Origin: Pseudomonas sp. dw_612
Lineage (GTDB): Bacteria > Pseudomonadota > Gammaproteobacteria > Pseudomonadales > Pseudomonadaceae
Length of the DNA: 64,000 nt
Reading direction: 5' to 3'
Assembly (NCBI RefSeq): GCF_018449725.1
Contig: NZ_JAAVVC010000020.1
Coordinates: 1 to 64,000 of the forward strand
The translations under genes and the position numbers were made by a program. Below, in pieces: positions 42,862-52,037 of this stretch (its first letter is position 1; each line of letters starts with the position of its first letter). The notes below the pieces were generated by a model, which saw only the letters and a program-made list of their open reading frames with translations, searched no databases and was not told where the DNA came from.

Positions 42862-44019
42862 TCAGGGCAATTGCAGCGCCACACCACCAGGGTGTTGTTT
42901 CACGAGGCTATAAGGCAAAACACTCCATTCCACATGCCCACACGGCGCTTCCGCATGAGAGAAGTAAGGCTCTAACCTGATTCCCTTTTCCGTGAAATAC
43001 CAAGTAGGACGCTGCCACCGGATGACTTCGCCGTAAGCACAGTTCTCATCGCTGCCAGGTATCTGATCGGGATGAAGCTTACGCAACTGCTCAACTAGCC
43101 AAGGTGCAAGTTCTTTGGTGCGGTACTCGGAATAGGCTACGAGTGCGTCCTGGGACTGGTCGTCATTCAGCTCTTCGTAATGCAGTGGTTTGCCCTGCCC
43201 GACCCAGAGTACGTCCTCCAGTGTCAGTGGCTTACCGGTTTTGGCATCCAGGTTGATGGGAGACTCGCTGTAATCCGGGTGCTGACCGCCACAGCGACCC
43301 TCGGTTTCGACATTCACGCTGATTACCGATGGGGTGATCCGCAGCGGTTTGATGGTTTGGATAAGGGACGTATCGCTACCGCCAGCGAGACACCCGTAGT
43401 ACCCCACCACTTCCCGCCACAAACTTTCCATCAACCGTTGATTAATGCGATCACGCGCCTCAGGGGTGTAGCCGGAAACGACTTCAAATATGGCCAACTT
43501 AGTTTGCGGCTCACTCCACCATTGCAACGAGTAGCCATTGAACGTCTCTGTCCTGCCTTGTTTGAGCTTCAGACCTTGAAGGCGCAGATATTCATAAGGT
43601 TCCTGATCATGGAGCCTCGCTAGATAGGGCAAAGTATTGGCGGGTAGCGTTGGGCGTTTGGCTGGCTGCAACTCGATCTTCAGCACTTTACCTTCAGGGC
43701 TGATCCATTCACCGGCCCAGCCGTCGGGCGTGGGCTGCAAGCGAATTGTCGGGCGCGGCTGGTCCTCACCGTAAGGCTCTTCACCCTCCTTGAGAACAAG
43801 GGCTGCGCCTTCCTTTTTGCCGTTAAGCACCAGATCCTTACGGTACTTCTGGTAGAAGTAGCGGCCGGTCCCGGTGTCGGGGTACATCTCCAGCACAATC
43901 GGCGTTTTGCCCAAGGTCCCGGTGAACACCTGAGCGCTGTTCTGAGCCCACAGTGAAGACGAAAACGTTGAACACAGGAGTACGACAACGCCGGTCAGAC
44001 GACACAATCCTTTGAACAT
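42862..44019 (-). CDS. Exported hypothetical protein, DUF3298-like end
   Basis: A 385-residue protein with a signal peptide (about 1-26, LLCSTFSSSLWA). The N-terminal half has a beta-rich repeat (VFTGTLGKTPIVLEMYPD). The C-terminal half (LTLEDVLWVGQGKP, GEVIRWQRPTWYFTEKGIRL, then ...EWSVLPYSLVKQ) has the look of DUF3298/RsiV-like extracellular domains. There are six Cys, some paired in GRCGGQH and NCAYGE, in keeping with a periplasmic site. ATG 44019 is preferred over the TTG one codon upstream. Role unknown. It converges on the preceding accessory gene. Confidence 0.65.
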   Translation of the reverse strand: MFKGLCRLTGVVVLLCSTFSSSLWAQNSAQVFTGTLGKTPIVLEMYPDTGTGRYFYQKYRKDLVLNGKKEGAALVLKEGEEPYGEDQPRPTIRLQPTPDGWAGEWISPEGKVLKIELQPAKRPTLPANTLPYLARLHDQEPYEYLRLQGLKLKQGRTETFNGYSLQWWSEPQTKLAIFEVVSGYTPEARDRINQRLMESLWREVVGYYGCLAGGSDTSLIQTIKPLRITPSVISVNVETEGRCGGQHPDYSESPINLDAKTGKPLTLEDVLWVGQGKPLHYEELNDDQSQDALVAYSEYRTKELAPWLVEQLRKLHPDQIPGSDENCAYGEVIRWQRPTWYFTEKGIRLEPYFSHAEAPCGHVEWSVLPYSLVKQHPGGVALQLP

Positions 44020-44116
44020 CAAATCATCCTTGAACCAAGCGAGCTTGAAATGGGTGCGGATTATGGCGAATCGCTGTCGAACAATCGATGCCGCAATGTC
44101 AGATCACTCTCCGACC

Positions 44117-44926
44117 TTACTTGACCCACATACCCAGCATCACCATCACCAGCAAACCGATATAAACCCGCGCATGCATACGATCCGGTATCCGCCCGAT
44201 CCACGGCGTCGCCAACCGAATTCCCAGCAGTGACCCAACCGTCAATATCGCAAACGCCAACACATCCACATACCCGACAAACCACGGCCCCAGATCAAAC
44301 TCAGTGAACCCGGCCATCGCCATGTAAGTCAGCGTCCCGGCCAGGGCCACGGGCAAGCTCAATGGATTGGCCATGGACGTGGCTTGCGACATGCTCAAGC
44401 CACACCGTCGCAATAACGGCACGGTCATGACACTGCCGCCCACGCCCAGAAACGTTGCGATAGCGCCGATTCCTACACCAAAAACGTCCGCCCTCCCCAA
44501 CCGCCGTGGGATTTGGTTGTCGGACTGCGTGAGAAAACCGCGTCTGAACAGGCAGTCCAGAATCGTGAAGCCCAGGTAGGCGATGAAGGCATACCGAATC
44601 ACCTCACCATTGGCCCACGTCGCGGCGACAGCGCCAATGATCGCGCCCACGCCGATGAACCCACCCAATGGCCACAGGTAATGGCGAATGAGATTACCCG
44701 CGCGATGGTGTTTTCGGGTAGCAATCACGGCATTGACGATCATCACGCAAGTCGAAGTCGCCACGGCAATGTGCATCGCCGATTGCGCAGTAGGGTCGTC
44801 AGCGCCATGGCTGGTCGTGAGCATCCAATAAAGCAACGGCACCACGACGAAGCCGCCGCCGAAGCCGAACAGCACGGCGGTGACGCCGGTCATGCAGCCG
44901 AAGAGTGTCAGTAAGAGATAGAACAT
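44117..44926 (-). CDS. TauE/SafE-family membrane permease
   Basis: A 269-residue inner-membrane protein with about eight helices in two halves, each opening with a glycine-rich stretch: AVLFGFGGGFVVVPLLYWML (about 17-36) and IGAIATFLGVGGSVMTVPLL (about 152-171). This is the TauE/SafE (sulfite/organosulfonate exporter) pattern. The substrate cannot be told from sequence. It is divergent from an AraC-type regulator at 45039, which may control it. Confidence 0.88.
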   Translation of the reverse strand: MFYLLLTLFGCMTGVTAVLFGFGGGFVVVPLLYWMLTTSHGADDPTAQSAMHIAVATSTCVMIVNAVIATRKHHRAGNLIRHYLWPLGGFIGVGAIIGAVAATWANGEVIRYAFIAYLGFTILDCLFRRGFLTQSDNQIPRRLGRADVFGVGIGAIATFLGVGGSVMTVPLLRRCGLSMSQATSMANPLSLPVALAGTLTYMAMAGFTEFDLGPWFVGYVDVLAFAILTVGSLLGIRLATPWIGRIPDRMHARVYIGLLVMVMLGMWVK

Positions 44927-45038
44927 CGTGCATCGTCCGTTGGTTTGGAGCAGTCGACGATAGGGCGATGCGGCTTGGCCTGCACCAGCAAGTCAGCCAA
45001 TAATGTTCGTATTTACGCCAACAGCTGGATACCTCGCG

Positions 45039-45806
45039 ATGCGCAATGTTTCGATCAATTTGCTGGACGACACGCCACGCTCGGTAGTCGCAATCGGTAC
45101 GGATTATTCCCACGGCCACTTGTTGCCCCGTCATACACATCGGCGGGCACAACTCCTGTACGGCGCCACGGGGGTGATGCAGGTCAGCACCCACGACGGC
45201 AATTGGGTGGTGCCACCGCAGCGGGCGGTGTGGATTCCGGCGGGGGTGGCCCACGAGGTGCTAATGCTCGGGGTGAGTACGCGGAGTTTGTACATCGAGC
45301 CGACGGCGATGGATCTGGGGAGCCGCTGCCAGGTGATCAGCGTGTCGCCGCTGATGCGGCACTTGTTGATGGAGGCGGTGGAGGCACCGTTGGCGTACGA
45401 CGAGGAAGGGCGCGATGGTGCACTGATCAAATTGTTGCTGCACGAACTGGCCCGTAGCGCTCATCTGCCGTTGCACATTCCACTGCCGGCCGAAGGACGA
45501 TTGCTCGGGTTGTGTCAGACGTTTCTCCAGCAGCCGAACATCCATCAAGCGCCGCAGCAATGGGCCGATCAGTTGCACATCAGCCTGCGCACCTTTAATC
45601 GTCTGTTCCGCCAGCAGACCGGCCTGAGTTTCAGTCAATGGCGGCAGCAAGCCTGCGTGGTGCTGGCCCTGGCACGATTGGCGGTAGGTACGCCGGTGAC
45701 GCGGATTGCCCTGGATTTCGGTTATGACAGCCCGGCGGCATTCTCGACGATGTTTCGCCGGGTGCTGGGGCAGGCACCGTCCGTCTGGATGGACGCGGCG
45801 AAATAG
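45039..45806 (+). CDS. AraC-family regulator with cupin domain
   Basis: A 255-residue regulator. The N-terminal half is a cupin sensor (HGHLLPRHTHRRAQLLYGATG, VVPPQRAVWIPAGVAHEV). The C-terminal half has two helix-turn-helices (QWADQLHISLRTFNRLFRQQ and VTRIALDFGYDSPAAFSTMF). I use ATG 45039 (MRNVSIN) since ATG 45003 has no ribosome site. It is divergent from the TauE/SafE gene, with a gap of 112 bp that may hold a shared operator. Confidence 0.88.
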   Translation: MRNVSINLLDDTPRSVVAIGTDYSHGHLLPRHTHRRAQLLYGATGVMQVSTHDGNWVVPPQRAVWIPAGVAHEVLMLGVSTRSLYIEPTAMDLGSRCQVISVSPLMRHLLMEAVEAPLAYDEEGRDGALIKLLLHELARSAHLPLHIPLPAEGRLLGLCQTFLQQPNIHQAPQQWADQLHISLRTFNRLFRQQTGLSFSQWRQQACVVLALARLAVGTPVTRIALDFGYDSPAAFSTMFRRVLGQAPSVWMDAAK

Positions 45807-45845
45807 CAAAAATCAAAAATTGCATTTGATCCGGGACCAAAACAA

Positions 45846-45861
45846 CTGTACAAAAACACAG
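45846..45861 (+). promoter_or_regulatory. Candidate LexA box
   Basis: CTGTACAAAAACACAG has the LexA form CTGT-N8-ACAG with an A-rich core. It lies 39 bp before the start of the XRE-type gene. The arms extend as TGTAC / GTACA. Confidence 0.4.
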
Positions 45862-45899
45862 TACATTTTGAATCAGCACTCTCGAGCCCGGAGAACACC

Positions 45900-46217
45900 A
45901 TGGCCTCTCTTGCGATGAAAATCACCCTGGAACGTATCGCCCTCTTCCAATTCACCCCGGCCCACAGCGCCCAGGCCCGAGCGATGCTGGGGTGGAGCGT
46001 GGAAGAGTTGTCTCGTGAATCCGGGGTTTCTGTGGACGCCATCGAGCGTTTCGAGGCCGAGCGTGATGTGCTGGATGTTACGCGACTGGCGCTGGCGTAT
46101 CGGTTTGAATCGGAGGGGTTGGTGTTCTTCCCCGGGTTTGCGCCGGGTAGAGGGATGAATGTGAAAGGTTCAACACCGAACCCGGTGGCCCGGGCGGATT
46201 ATGCGATGGTTGAGTAA
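45900..46217 (+). CDS. XRE-type helix-turn-helix protein
   Basis: A 105-residue protein. Residues about 22-70 form an XRE-like helix-turn-helix (SAQARAMLGWSVEELSRESG, VSVDAIERFEAERDVLDVTR). The rest is a short tail with FESEGLVFFPGFAPG, a piece seen in small single-domain repressors. A GGAG site precedes the ATG. It stands alone between the AraC gene and a convergent amidase. The LexA-like box upstream hints at SOS control. Confidence 0.8.
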   Translation: MASLAMKITLERIALFQFTPAHSAQARAMLGWSVEELSRESGVSVDAIERFEAERDVLDVTRLALAYRFESEGLVFFPGFAPGRGMNVKGSTPNPVARADYAMVE

Positions 46218-46288
46218 CTCTGAGCGTTAACGGGTGAGCTGGTACCGGACCCGTGACACCGCCCATTCACGGGTCCGGATACAAAAAC

Positions 46289-47809
46289 TTACTGCTGTTT
46301 AAACGTCGGGTGCTGCAGCTCTAACGATGCTTGCTCATAGCTGTAAGCCATGGCCAGCAGTTTTGGTTCACTCCAGCGCGGGCCATAAAAGAACACCGAC
46401 GTTGGCAGGTCGTCGCCATTGATGCCCGAAGGAAGGGTGATAGCCGGGTAGCCTGCCACCGCCGCACTGAATTGTGCATACCCGTCGGCTTCGGCAACCA
46501 TGGCGTCCAGATTGTGCGCGGTGAGTTGCTCATCGATGGCCTGCTGGAAGCCTGCATTGAGTGCCGCGAACAGTTCGGCTGCCCGTTCCTGGCTCATGTC
46601 CAGTTCGTTGATGTCCTTGAGCAATTGCTGGCCATAACCTTCGGAACCGGGATTGAGTTCATTGAAATCAATCAGTTGTTGAAGCGTTTGAATGGACAAT
46701 CCACTGCGACTGGCCAGGTACTCAGGCAACTCATGCTTAACGCCCGCCATGAGCACACTGACGTAATCATCGATATCCGGCAGTTCGACGGTAAGCGGTA
46801 TCAAGGTGGCGCCCTGCTCTTCCAGTGTCGCCAGTGCCATCAGGAACTCGATGCCGGGACGAAGCTCTGGACCACCCGGGCCGACGTACTCGGTGGCATA
46901 TCCAATCCGCTTACCCTGTAAGGCGTCCGTAGAGAGCATTGCCGTGTAATCGACCCCCACCGGAGCATCACTGGTTATGGCATCCGAGGCATCGACACCC
47001 TGTAGGGCGTTGAACATCAGCGCAGCGTCACGAACGGTGCGCGTCATGGTGCCAGCGGTGTCTTGCAGGCGTGTAATGGGAATGATCCCGGAGCGGCTGA
47101 ACAACCCGAGCGTCGGTTTCACTCCGACCACGCCATTGGCCGAAGCAGGGCAAGTGATCGAGCCATTGGTTTCCGTGGCAATGGCCAGTGGAGCGAATCC
47201 GGCGGCTACGCCTGCGGCCGAGCCGGAACTGGAGCCACACATTTCGGCGCCCAGTACGTGAGGATTTTTACCTTGGCCGCCTCGACCGCTCCAGCCATGG
47301 GGCAAACCCATTTCCCGAACGTAGGCCCATTCACTCATGTTGGTTTTGCCAAGAATCACTGCGCCTGCGTCACGAAGCTGCTTGACGACAAAGGCGTCAT
47401 TGGCTGCCGGCTGGCCGATCATGGCGAGTGAACCGGCGCTCGTTTGCATGTTGTCTGCGGTATCGACGTTGTCTTTAAGCAGGACGGGAATTCCGTGTAG
47501 CGGACCGCGAACGCTGCCTTCTTCACGCTCCTTGTCCAGCGCCGCTGCAATCTCGATAGCCTGAGGATTGAGCTCCATGATCGCGTTAATCGCTGGCCCT
47601 TGCTTGTCCAGTGCCTCGATGCGCGCTTTCAAGTGCTTCACCAGCGCAACGGAGGTCAGTTCATTGCGTTCCATCTGTGCCGAGAGTTCGCCGACACTTG
47701 CGTACTCGAGCGCATGGCTCGTGGTGTTATTCCCATAGGCGGAACCCGCAACCGAAAGCAAGAAAATCTGCGCAAGGGCGGTCAGGCGGCCCTTGTAAAT
47801 ACTGTTCAT
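46289..47809 (-). CDS. Secreted amidase, amidase signature family
   Basis: A 506-residue hydrolase. It begins with a signal peptide (ending near GSAYG-NN). The catalytic Ser-cisSer-Lys triad is visible: Lys in GIPVLLKDNVDTADN (about 112), the Ser-rich MCGSSSGSAAGVAAGF (about 190-206) and the nucleophile Ser in ATETNGSITCPASANG (about 215). The substrate is not known; an exported place suggests peptide or amide scavenging rather than Glu-tRNA amidation. Single gene. Confidence 0.9.
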   Translation of the reverse strand: MNSIYKGRLTALAQIFLLSVAGSAYGNNTTSHALEYASVGELSAQMERNELTSVALVKHLKARIEALDKQGPAINAIMELNPQAIEIAAALDKEREEGSVRGPLHGIPVLLKDNVDTADNMQTSAGSLAMIGQPAANDAFVVKQLRDAGAVILGKTNMSEWAYVREMGLPHGWSGRGGQGKNPHVLGAEMCGSSSGSAAGVAAGFAPLAIATETNGSITCPASANGVVGVKPTLGLFSRSGIIPITRLQDTAGTMTRTVRDAALMFNALQGVDASDAITSDAPVGVDYTAMLSTDALQGKRIGYATEYVGPGGPELRPGIEFLMALATLEEQGATLIPLTVELPDIDDYVSVLMAGVKHELPEYLASRSGLSIQTLQQLIDFNELNPGSEGYGQQLLKDINELDMSQERAAELFAALNAGFQQAIDEQLTAHNLDAMVAEADGYAQFSAAVAGYPAITLPSGINGDDLPTSVFFYGPRWSEPKLLAMAYSYEQASLELQHPTFKQQ

Positions 47810-47922
47810 CTAAAACGTCCTTGTATGACTAATCACGAGCGAATCATTTCGCTCGTCACTAGCCTACTGGGGCACTGTAGGAATTGGCTGTCAGCAACAA
47901 CGCCCCAAGAACGTAAGAAACT

Positions 47923-48999
47923 TCATCCGGGCTTGTAGCCGCTACAAGCAAAACGTCCTTTTTCCTTCGTCGTACTTTCCATTTCCAACCACCAGGTGCG
48001 GCCGCGCTGTGGATACATCACATTAAACGCCTCACCCATCTGCGGCGTGCTGATCGACACATTCCGCTCCCAGGCCAAGGCCAGAATGCGGTCAAAGGGT
48101 TCGTACCAGGCGTGCATGGACAGGTCGAAGGTGCCGTTGTGGATCGGCAGCAGCCAGCGTCCTTTGAGGTCGATGTGGGCTTGCAGGGTTTGTTCGGGTT
48201 GCATGTGCACATGTGGCCATTCGACGTTGTAGGCGCCGGTTTCCATCAAGGTCAGGTCGAACGGGCCGTACTGTTCGCCGATGCGCTTGAAGCCGTCGAA
48301 GTAGCCGGTATCGCCGCTGAAGAAGATGCGAGTGTTGCCTTCGATCATGACCCACGAGGCCCACAGCGTGCTGTTACCGTCGAACAGGCCGCGACCGGAA
48401 AAGTGTTGCGACGGTGTGGCGATGAATTGAATGCCATCGACTTCAGTGCCCTGCCACCAGTCCATTTGACGGACTTTGCTGGCATCGATGCCCCATTTGA
48501 TCAGAGTGTCGCCCACGCCCAGCGGCGTAAGGAAGTATTTGGTCTTGTCCGCCAGTTTGAGCACCGCGCTGTAGTCGAGGTGGTCGTAGTGATCGTGGGA
48601 CAGGATCACCGCTTCAATCGGCGGCAATTCTTCCAGGCTGATCGGCGGCTGGTGGAAACGCTTGGGGCCGGCCCATTGCACCGGTGAAGCGCGTTCGGCG
48701 AAAACCGGGTCGGTGATCCAGAACTTGTCCCGCAGTTTGAGCAGTACCGTGGAGTGACCGAGGCGGTAGACGCTGTGGTTGGGTGCAGCGATCAACGCGG
48801 CCTGTGTCAGGGTTTGTACCGGGATGGCTGCGTTCGGGCGAGTGCTGCTCGGCTTGTGAAAAATCATGTTCCACATGATGCGCAGCATTTTGCGAAAGCC
48901 TTCGCGCTGGACCGGTTGATGGTTTCGGAAATGCCCTTCTACCTGACGGGAGGCTTCAGGTCGGATGGCGATTTCCACAGAGGAGTTTGAATTGGCCAT
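47923..48999 (-). CDS. Metallo-beta-lactamase-fold hydrolase, NAPE-PLD-like
   Basis: A 358-residue protein. Residues 80-330 contain the MBL zinc motifs: LSHDHYDHLDY (HxHxDH), TPSQHFSG, FFSGDTGYFDGF and LPIHNGTFDLSMHAW. The family near NAPE-phospholipase D and UlaG-like enzymes has such an N-terminal RLGHSTVLLKLRDKFWITDP. The substrate is unknown. I use ATG 48999 with a GGAGTC site; upstream in-frame residues look non-coding. It is divergent from a TetR gene, with a likely operator between them, so that regulator probably controls it. Confidence 0.9.
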   Translation of the reverse strand: MANSNSSVEIAIRPEASRQVEGHFRNHQPVQREGFRKMLRIMWNMIFHKPSSTRPNAAIPVQTLTQAALIAAPNHSVYRLGHSTVLLKLRDKFWITDPVFAERASPVQWAGPKRFHQPPISLEELPPIEAVILSHDHYDHLDYSAVLKLADKTKYFLTPLGVGDTLIKWGIDASKVRQMDWWQGTEVDGIQFIATPSQHFSGRGLFDGNSTLWASWVMIEGNTRIFFSGDTGYFDGFKRIGEQYGPFDLTLMETGAYNVEWPHVHMQPEQTLQAHIDLKGRWLLPIHNGTFDLSMHAWYEPFDRILALAWERNVSISTPQMGEAFNVMYPQRGRTWWLEMESTTKEKGRFACSGYKPG

Positions 49000-49121
49000 G
49001 AAGGAATGACTCCAGAAAAACCGCGCAATTCGCAGTTTTCCGCGGTGGGACGATAAATGGCCAAGGCACGCACGCATCAGCCGGAGATTCTATTGTTCAC
49101 TGGGCAGGATTAACCAAACAT

Positions 49122-49137
49122 TACACTGCACAGTGTA
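49122..49137. promoter_or_regulatory. Palindromic operator between MBL and TetR genes
   Basis: TACACTGCACAGTGTA has 7-bp inverted arms around a CA centre, between the divergent genes at 48999 and 49216. A TetR dimer site of this kind would repress both. Confidence 0.6.
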
Positions 49138-49215
49138 GTTTCTAGGTTGCATCAAACGCGATCACAAGTAAACTGCCAAGTGTAACTCTCCACTTTTTCC
49201 TGCCGAAGCGTACTT

Positions 49216-49824
49216 ATGACAGCTCCACAGCGCCTGACCGACCGAAAACGCGAAGCCATCATCCAGGCGGCGATTGCCGAATTCCGTGCCCACGGTTTTG
49301 AAGTCACCAGCATGGACAGGATTGCCGCCACCGCGGACGTGTCGAAGCGCACGGTGTACAACCACTTCCCGAGCAAGGAAGAGTTGTTTGCCGAAATCCT
49401 CAATCAATTATGGGCGCGGGTGACAGCCGAACAGGACTTTTCCTATCGCCCTGACCTGCCCCTGCGCGATCAGTTGCGCCAGATCCTGTCGGCAAAAGTG
49501 CAGATGATGGGTGACAACAACTTTCTAGACCTGGCGCGGGTGGCCATTGCCGCCACCATCCATTCCCCCGAACGCGCGCAAAACATGATCACCCGCATGG
49601 GTGAACGCGAAGAGGGCCTGACCGTGTGGATTCGCGCCGCCCAGGTCGATGGTCGGCTGAAACCGGTCGCTGCGGAGTTTGCCGCACAGCAAATCCAGGG
49701 GCTGCTCAAATCCTTCGCCTTCTGGCCGCAGGTTTCCATGGGCCAGACCGGTCTTTCCCCCGACGTACAAAGCACTGTCGTCGAGTCGGCGATGGACATG
49801 TTCCTGGCCTGCTATCAGCTCTAG
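49216..49824 (+). CDS. TetR-family repressor
   Basis: A 202-residue regulator. The N-terminal helix-turn-helix is typical: IIQAAIAEFRAHGFEVTSMD, IAATADVSKRTVYNHFPSKE (residues about 12-55). The C-terminal ligand domain (70-195) resembles AcrR-type repressors (TetR_C-like, RDQLRQILSAKV, FAFWPQV). Its target is probably the divergent MBL hydrolase and its own gene through the palindrome upstream. Confidence 0.92.
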   Translation: MTAPQRLTDRKREAIIQAAIAEFRAHGFEVTSMDRIAATADVSKRTVYNHFPSKEELFAEILNQLWARVTAEQDFSYRPDLPLRDQLRQILSAKVQMMGDNNFLDLARVAIAATIHSPERAQNMITRMGEREEGLTVWIRAAQVDGRLKPVAAEFAAQQIQGLLKSFAFWPQVSMGQTGLSPDVQSTVVESAMDMFLACYQL

Positions 49825-49982
49825 ATCAAGTCTCTGCCGCGCCTGCGCCCTCGTTAAATGGCTCCGAAGGACACTGATTATTCCCGTTGGAATAAATGAC
49901 AATGTCTGCCACTTTACCGATGAACGGTAGCTCTGAATAAAACACCGCAAAGTGTTTCAGAATGAATCTGGCGCAGGGAATT

Positions 49983-51059
49983 ATGGAAAACAAACGCGGC
50001 AAGGGCCTGTCATTTGCCCGACGCATCTACATGCCCAGAGCTGTCGGCCTGGGCATTGGCTGCATCTGTGTGACCGCCGCGCTGTTTCCGTTGAACAGGC
50101 CAGGCTGGATCTGGGTGCTGATGCTGTTGAACGGCTTCGTCTGGCCGCATATCGCCTACCTGATCGCCTCCCGCTCACCCTTTCCCTATCAGGCCGAACG
50201 TCGCAACATTATTTGTGACTCGCTGTTCGGTGGTTTCTGGGCCGCCACCGTTCAGTTCAACCCGATCGTGACCGTGACCATTCTTTCCATGATGACGATG
50301 AACAACGTCGCGGCGGGTGGCCCGAGGTTATTTCTGCAAGGCGCCCTCGCGCAAATGCTCGGTGTGCTGATTGCCTGGTGGCTGTTCGGCGCAGCGTTTA
50401 CCCCGACGGCCACGCCGATTCAGGTGTGGGCCTGCATACCGTCGCTGACCATCTACCCGTTGGCGGTAGGAATGGTTTGCTATCGACTGGCATTCAAACT
50501 CGCTGAACACAAACGTGCCCTGAGCGCCCTGAGCCGCATCGACAGTTTGACCGGTCTGCTCAACCACGGCGCCTGGAAGGACCTGCTGCACGTCAAATTC
50601 CAGCAATGCCGGCAGAACCAGGTAACGTCGGTGATTGCACTGATCGACATTGACCACTTCAAGGCAATCAACGACACCTACGGGCATATCATCGGCGACT
50701 CGGTGCTGCGCCAATTGAGCTTTGAGCTCAGGCGCAATCTGCGTGAAAGCGATCTGGCCGGACGTTATGGCGGCGACGAGTTCTGCGTGATCCTGCCTGA
50801 GATGCCGTTGCATCAAGCCTGGGAAGTCATGGAACGCTTGCGCGAAGTGCTCAATGACTATCGTCATCCGCAGGTGCCCGCGCTACGCATCAAGTTGAGC
50901 ATTGGCCTGGCCGCCTACCAAACGACGTTCACCGACGCGATTGCCTGGCTCAACGATGCAGACAAAGCGCTCTATACCGCGAAAAACACCGGTCGTAACA
51001 AAATCAGTGCGTCATCGAGCCCTTCAAGCGGCGGCTCAGCCTCACGCATCTCAGCCTGA
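49983..51059 (+). CDS. Diguanylate cyclase, MASE2-GGDEF
   Basis: A 358-residue inner-membrane enzyme that makes cyclic-di-GMP. The MASE2 sensor region (about 1-175) has four to six membrane helices and the characteristic start RRIYMPRAVGLGIG. The GGDEF domain (about 185-345) has DSLTGLLNHGAW, IDIDHFKAINDTYGH and an intact RYGGDEFCVILPE active site. No RxxD inhibitory site is seen at the usual place (residues before GGDEF read SDLAGRY). Same layout as AdrA/DgcC of enterics. Start ATG 49983 has a GGGAATT site. Confidence 0.9.
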   Translation: MENKRGKGLSFARRIYMPRAVGLGIGCICVTAALFPLNRPGWIWVLMLLNGFVWPHIAYLIASRSPFPYQAERRNIICDSLFGGFWAATVQFNPIVTVTILSMMTMNNVAAGGPRLFLQGALAQMLGVLIAWWLFGAAFTPTATPIQVWACIPSLTIYPLAVGMVCYRLAFKLAEHKRALSALSRIDSLTGLLNHGAWKDLLHVKFQQCRQNQVTSVIALIDIDHFKAINDTYGHIIGDSVLRQLSFELRRNLRESDLAGRYGGDEFCVILPEMPLHQAWEVMERLREVLNDYRHPQVPALRIKLSIGLAAYQTTFTDAIAWLNDADKALYTAKNTGRNKISASSSPSSGGSASRISA

Positions 51060-51121
51060 TAACGTGTGCGGCCGTGCGAGCGATCAAGGGTATGTGCTTG
51101 ATCAGGGACCGTGTCGCCGCC

Positions 51122-51187
51122 ATCGCGAGCAAGCTTTGCTCCTACAGGGGATTTGATCCTCTGTAGGAGCAAAGCTTGCTCGCGAAG
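51122..51187. repeat. REP doublet, type A variant
   Basis: Inverted copies TCGCGAGCAAGCTTTGCTCC and the reverse, with a 23-bp spacer, after the cyclase gene. Confidence 0.8.
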
Positions 51188-51275
51188 ACGGACGCCCATT
51201 CAACATCGATTCAGCTACCAAGCACCGGCACAGGACTATAGTGACGCCAAGCCCCGAATCCTCGCCGAGCGCACC

Positions 51276-51824
51276 ATGAATTCACCCAAGTCCGACACCC
51301 AACCCACCACCGCCCCAGTCGATCACCTGCGCTTCCACCGCCCGCACGCTCACCTCGCGCCGACCTTCGGCAATGACAAATTCGCCCTGCGCGCCGAGGC
51401 GTTTGCGCGGTTCTTCGGCACGCCAACGTTTCTCGGCGCGCAAACCCTGATCGTGGTGCTGTGGGTGTGCCTTAACCTGTTCGGCGTAGCGCACTTTGAC
51501 CTGTACCCGTTCATCCTGCTCAACCTGGCGTTCAGCCTGCAATCGGCCTACGCCGCACCGCTGATCCTGCTGGCCCAGACCCGCCAGGCCGCGCGGGACA
51601 AAGCCCAGTCCGACGCCGACGCGCAACACCGCGAAGCCTTGGCCGTGGCCAACAGTGAGCGTCAGGCCCAGGCCGCGCAGAACACCGCGCAATTGCTGGA
51701 GCTGCTGGAACAGAACACCCGCCTCACGGAAATGACCAAGGCCCTGACCGAACGCATTGAAAACCTGACCTCGGAAATGCATCAGCAGTTCGTGCGCAAG
51801 GATGAACCCAAGGCGCCGAATTAA
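51276..51824 (+). CDS. DUF1003 membrane protein
   Basis: A 182-residue protein with two membrane helices (about 50-67, TLIVVLWVCLNLFGV, and 75-100, PFILLNLAFSLQSAYAAPLI). These form the DUF1003 core. A charged coiled-coil follows (about 105-175, rich in Ala/Gln/Glu). Function unknown; DUF1003 proteins are small inner-membrane proteins. ATG 51276 with a weak GAG site is the natural start (MNSPKSD). Single gene. Confidence 0.85.
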   Translation: MNSPKSDTQPTTAPVDHLRFHRPHAHLAPTFGNDKFALRAEAFARFFGTPTFLGAQTLIVVLWVCLNLFGVAHFDLYPFILLNLAFSLQSAYAAPLILLAQTRQAARDKAQSDADAQHREALAVANSERQAQAAQNTAQLLELLEQNTRLTEMTKALTERIENLTSEMHQQFVRKDEPKAPN

Positions 51825-51869
51825 GGCAGCCGCAGCGCCTAATGCCGATCAGTTAAGCCGTCACTCAAT

Positions 51870-52014
51870 CTGTAGCAGCTGGCGAAGCCTGCGTTCGGCT
51901 GCGCAGCAGTCGTGAAATCGGGCGGCGCGGTGGTTCAGAGAGTACGTGTACTCAGGGTTCACGACTGCTTCGCAGCCGAACGCTGCCTCGCGTTGCTCGT
52001 CAGCTGCTACGCAG
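51870..52014. repeat. Long imperfect inverted repeat, variant REP family
   Basis: GTAGCAGCTGGCGAAGCCTG with GTTCGGCTGCG and AGTCGTGAA are mirrored by TTCACGACTGC, CGCAGCCGAACGC and CAGCTGCTAC. Arms of about 50 bp flank a 45-bp centre. It resembles the type B REP but with different internal words, so may be a third family. Confidence 0.7.
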
Positions 52015-52037
52015 TGCGTGTTTCGTCTGAAATTCTC

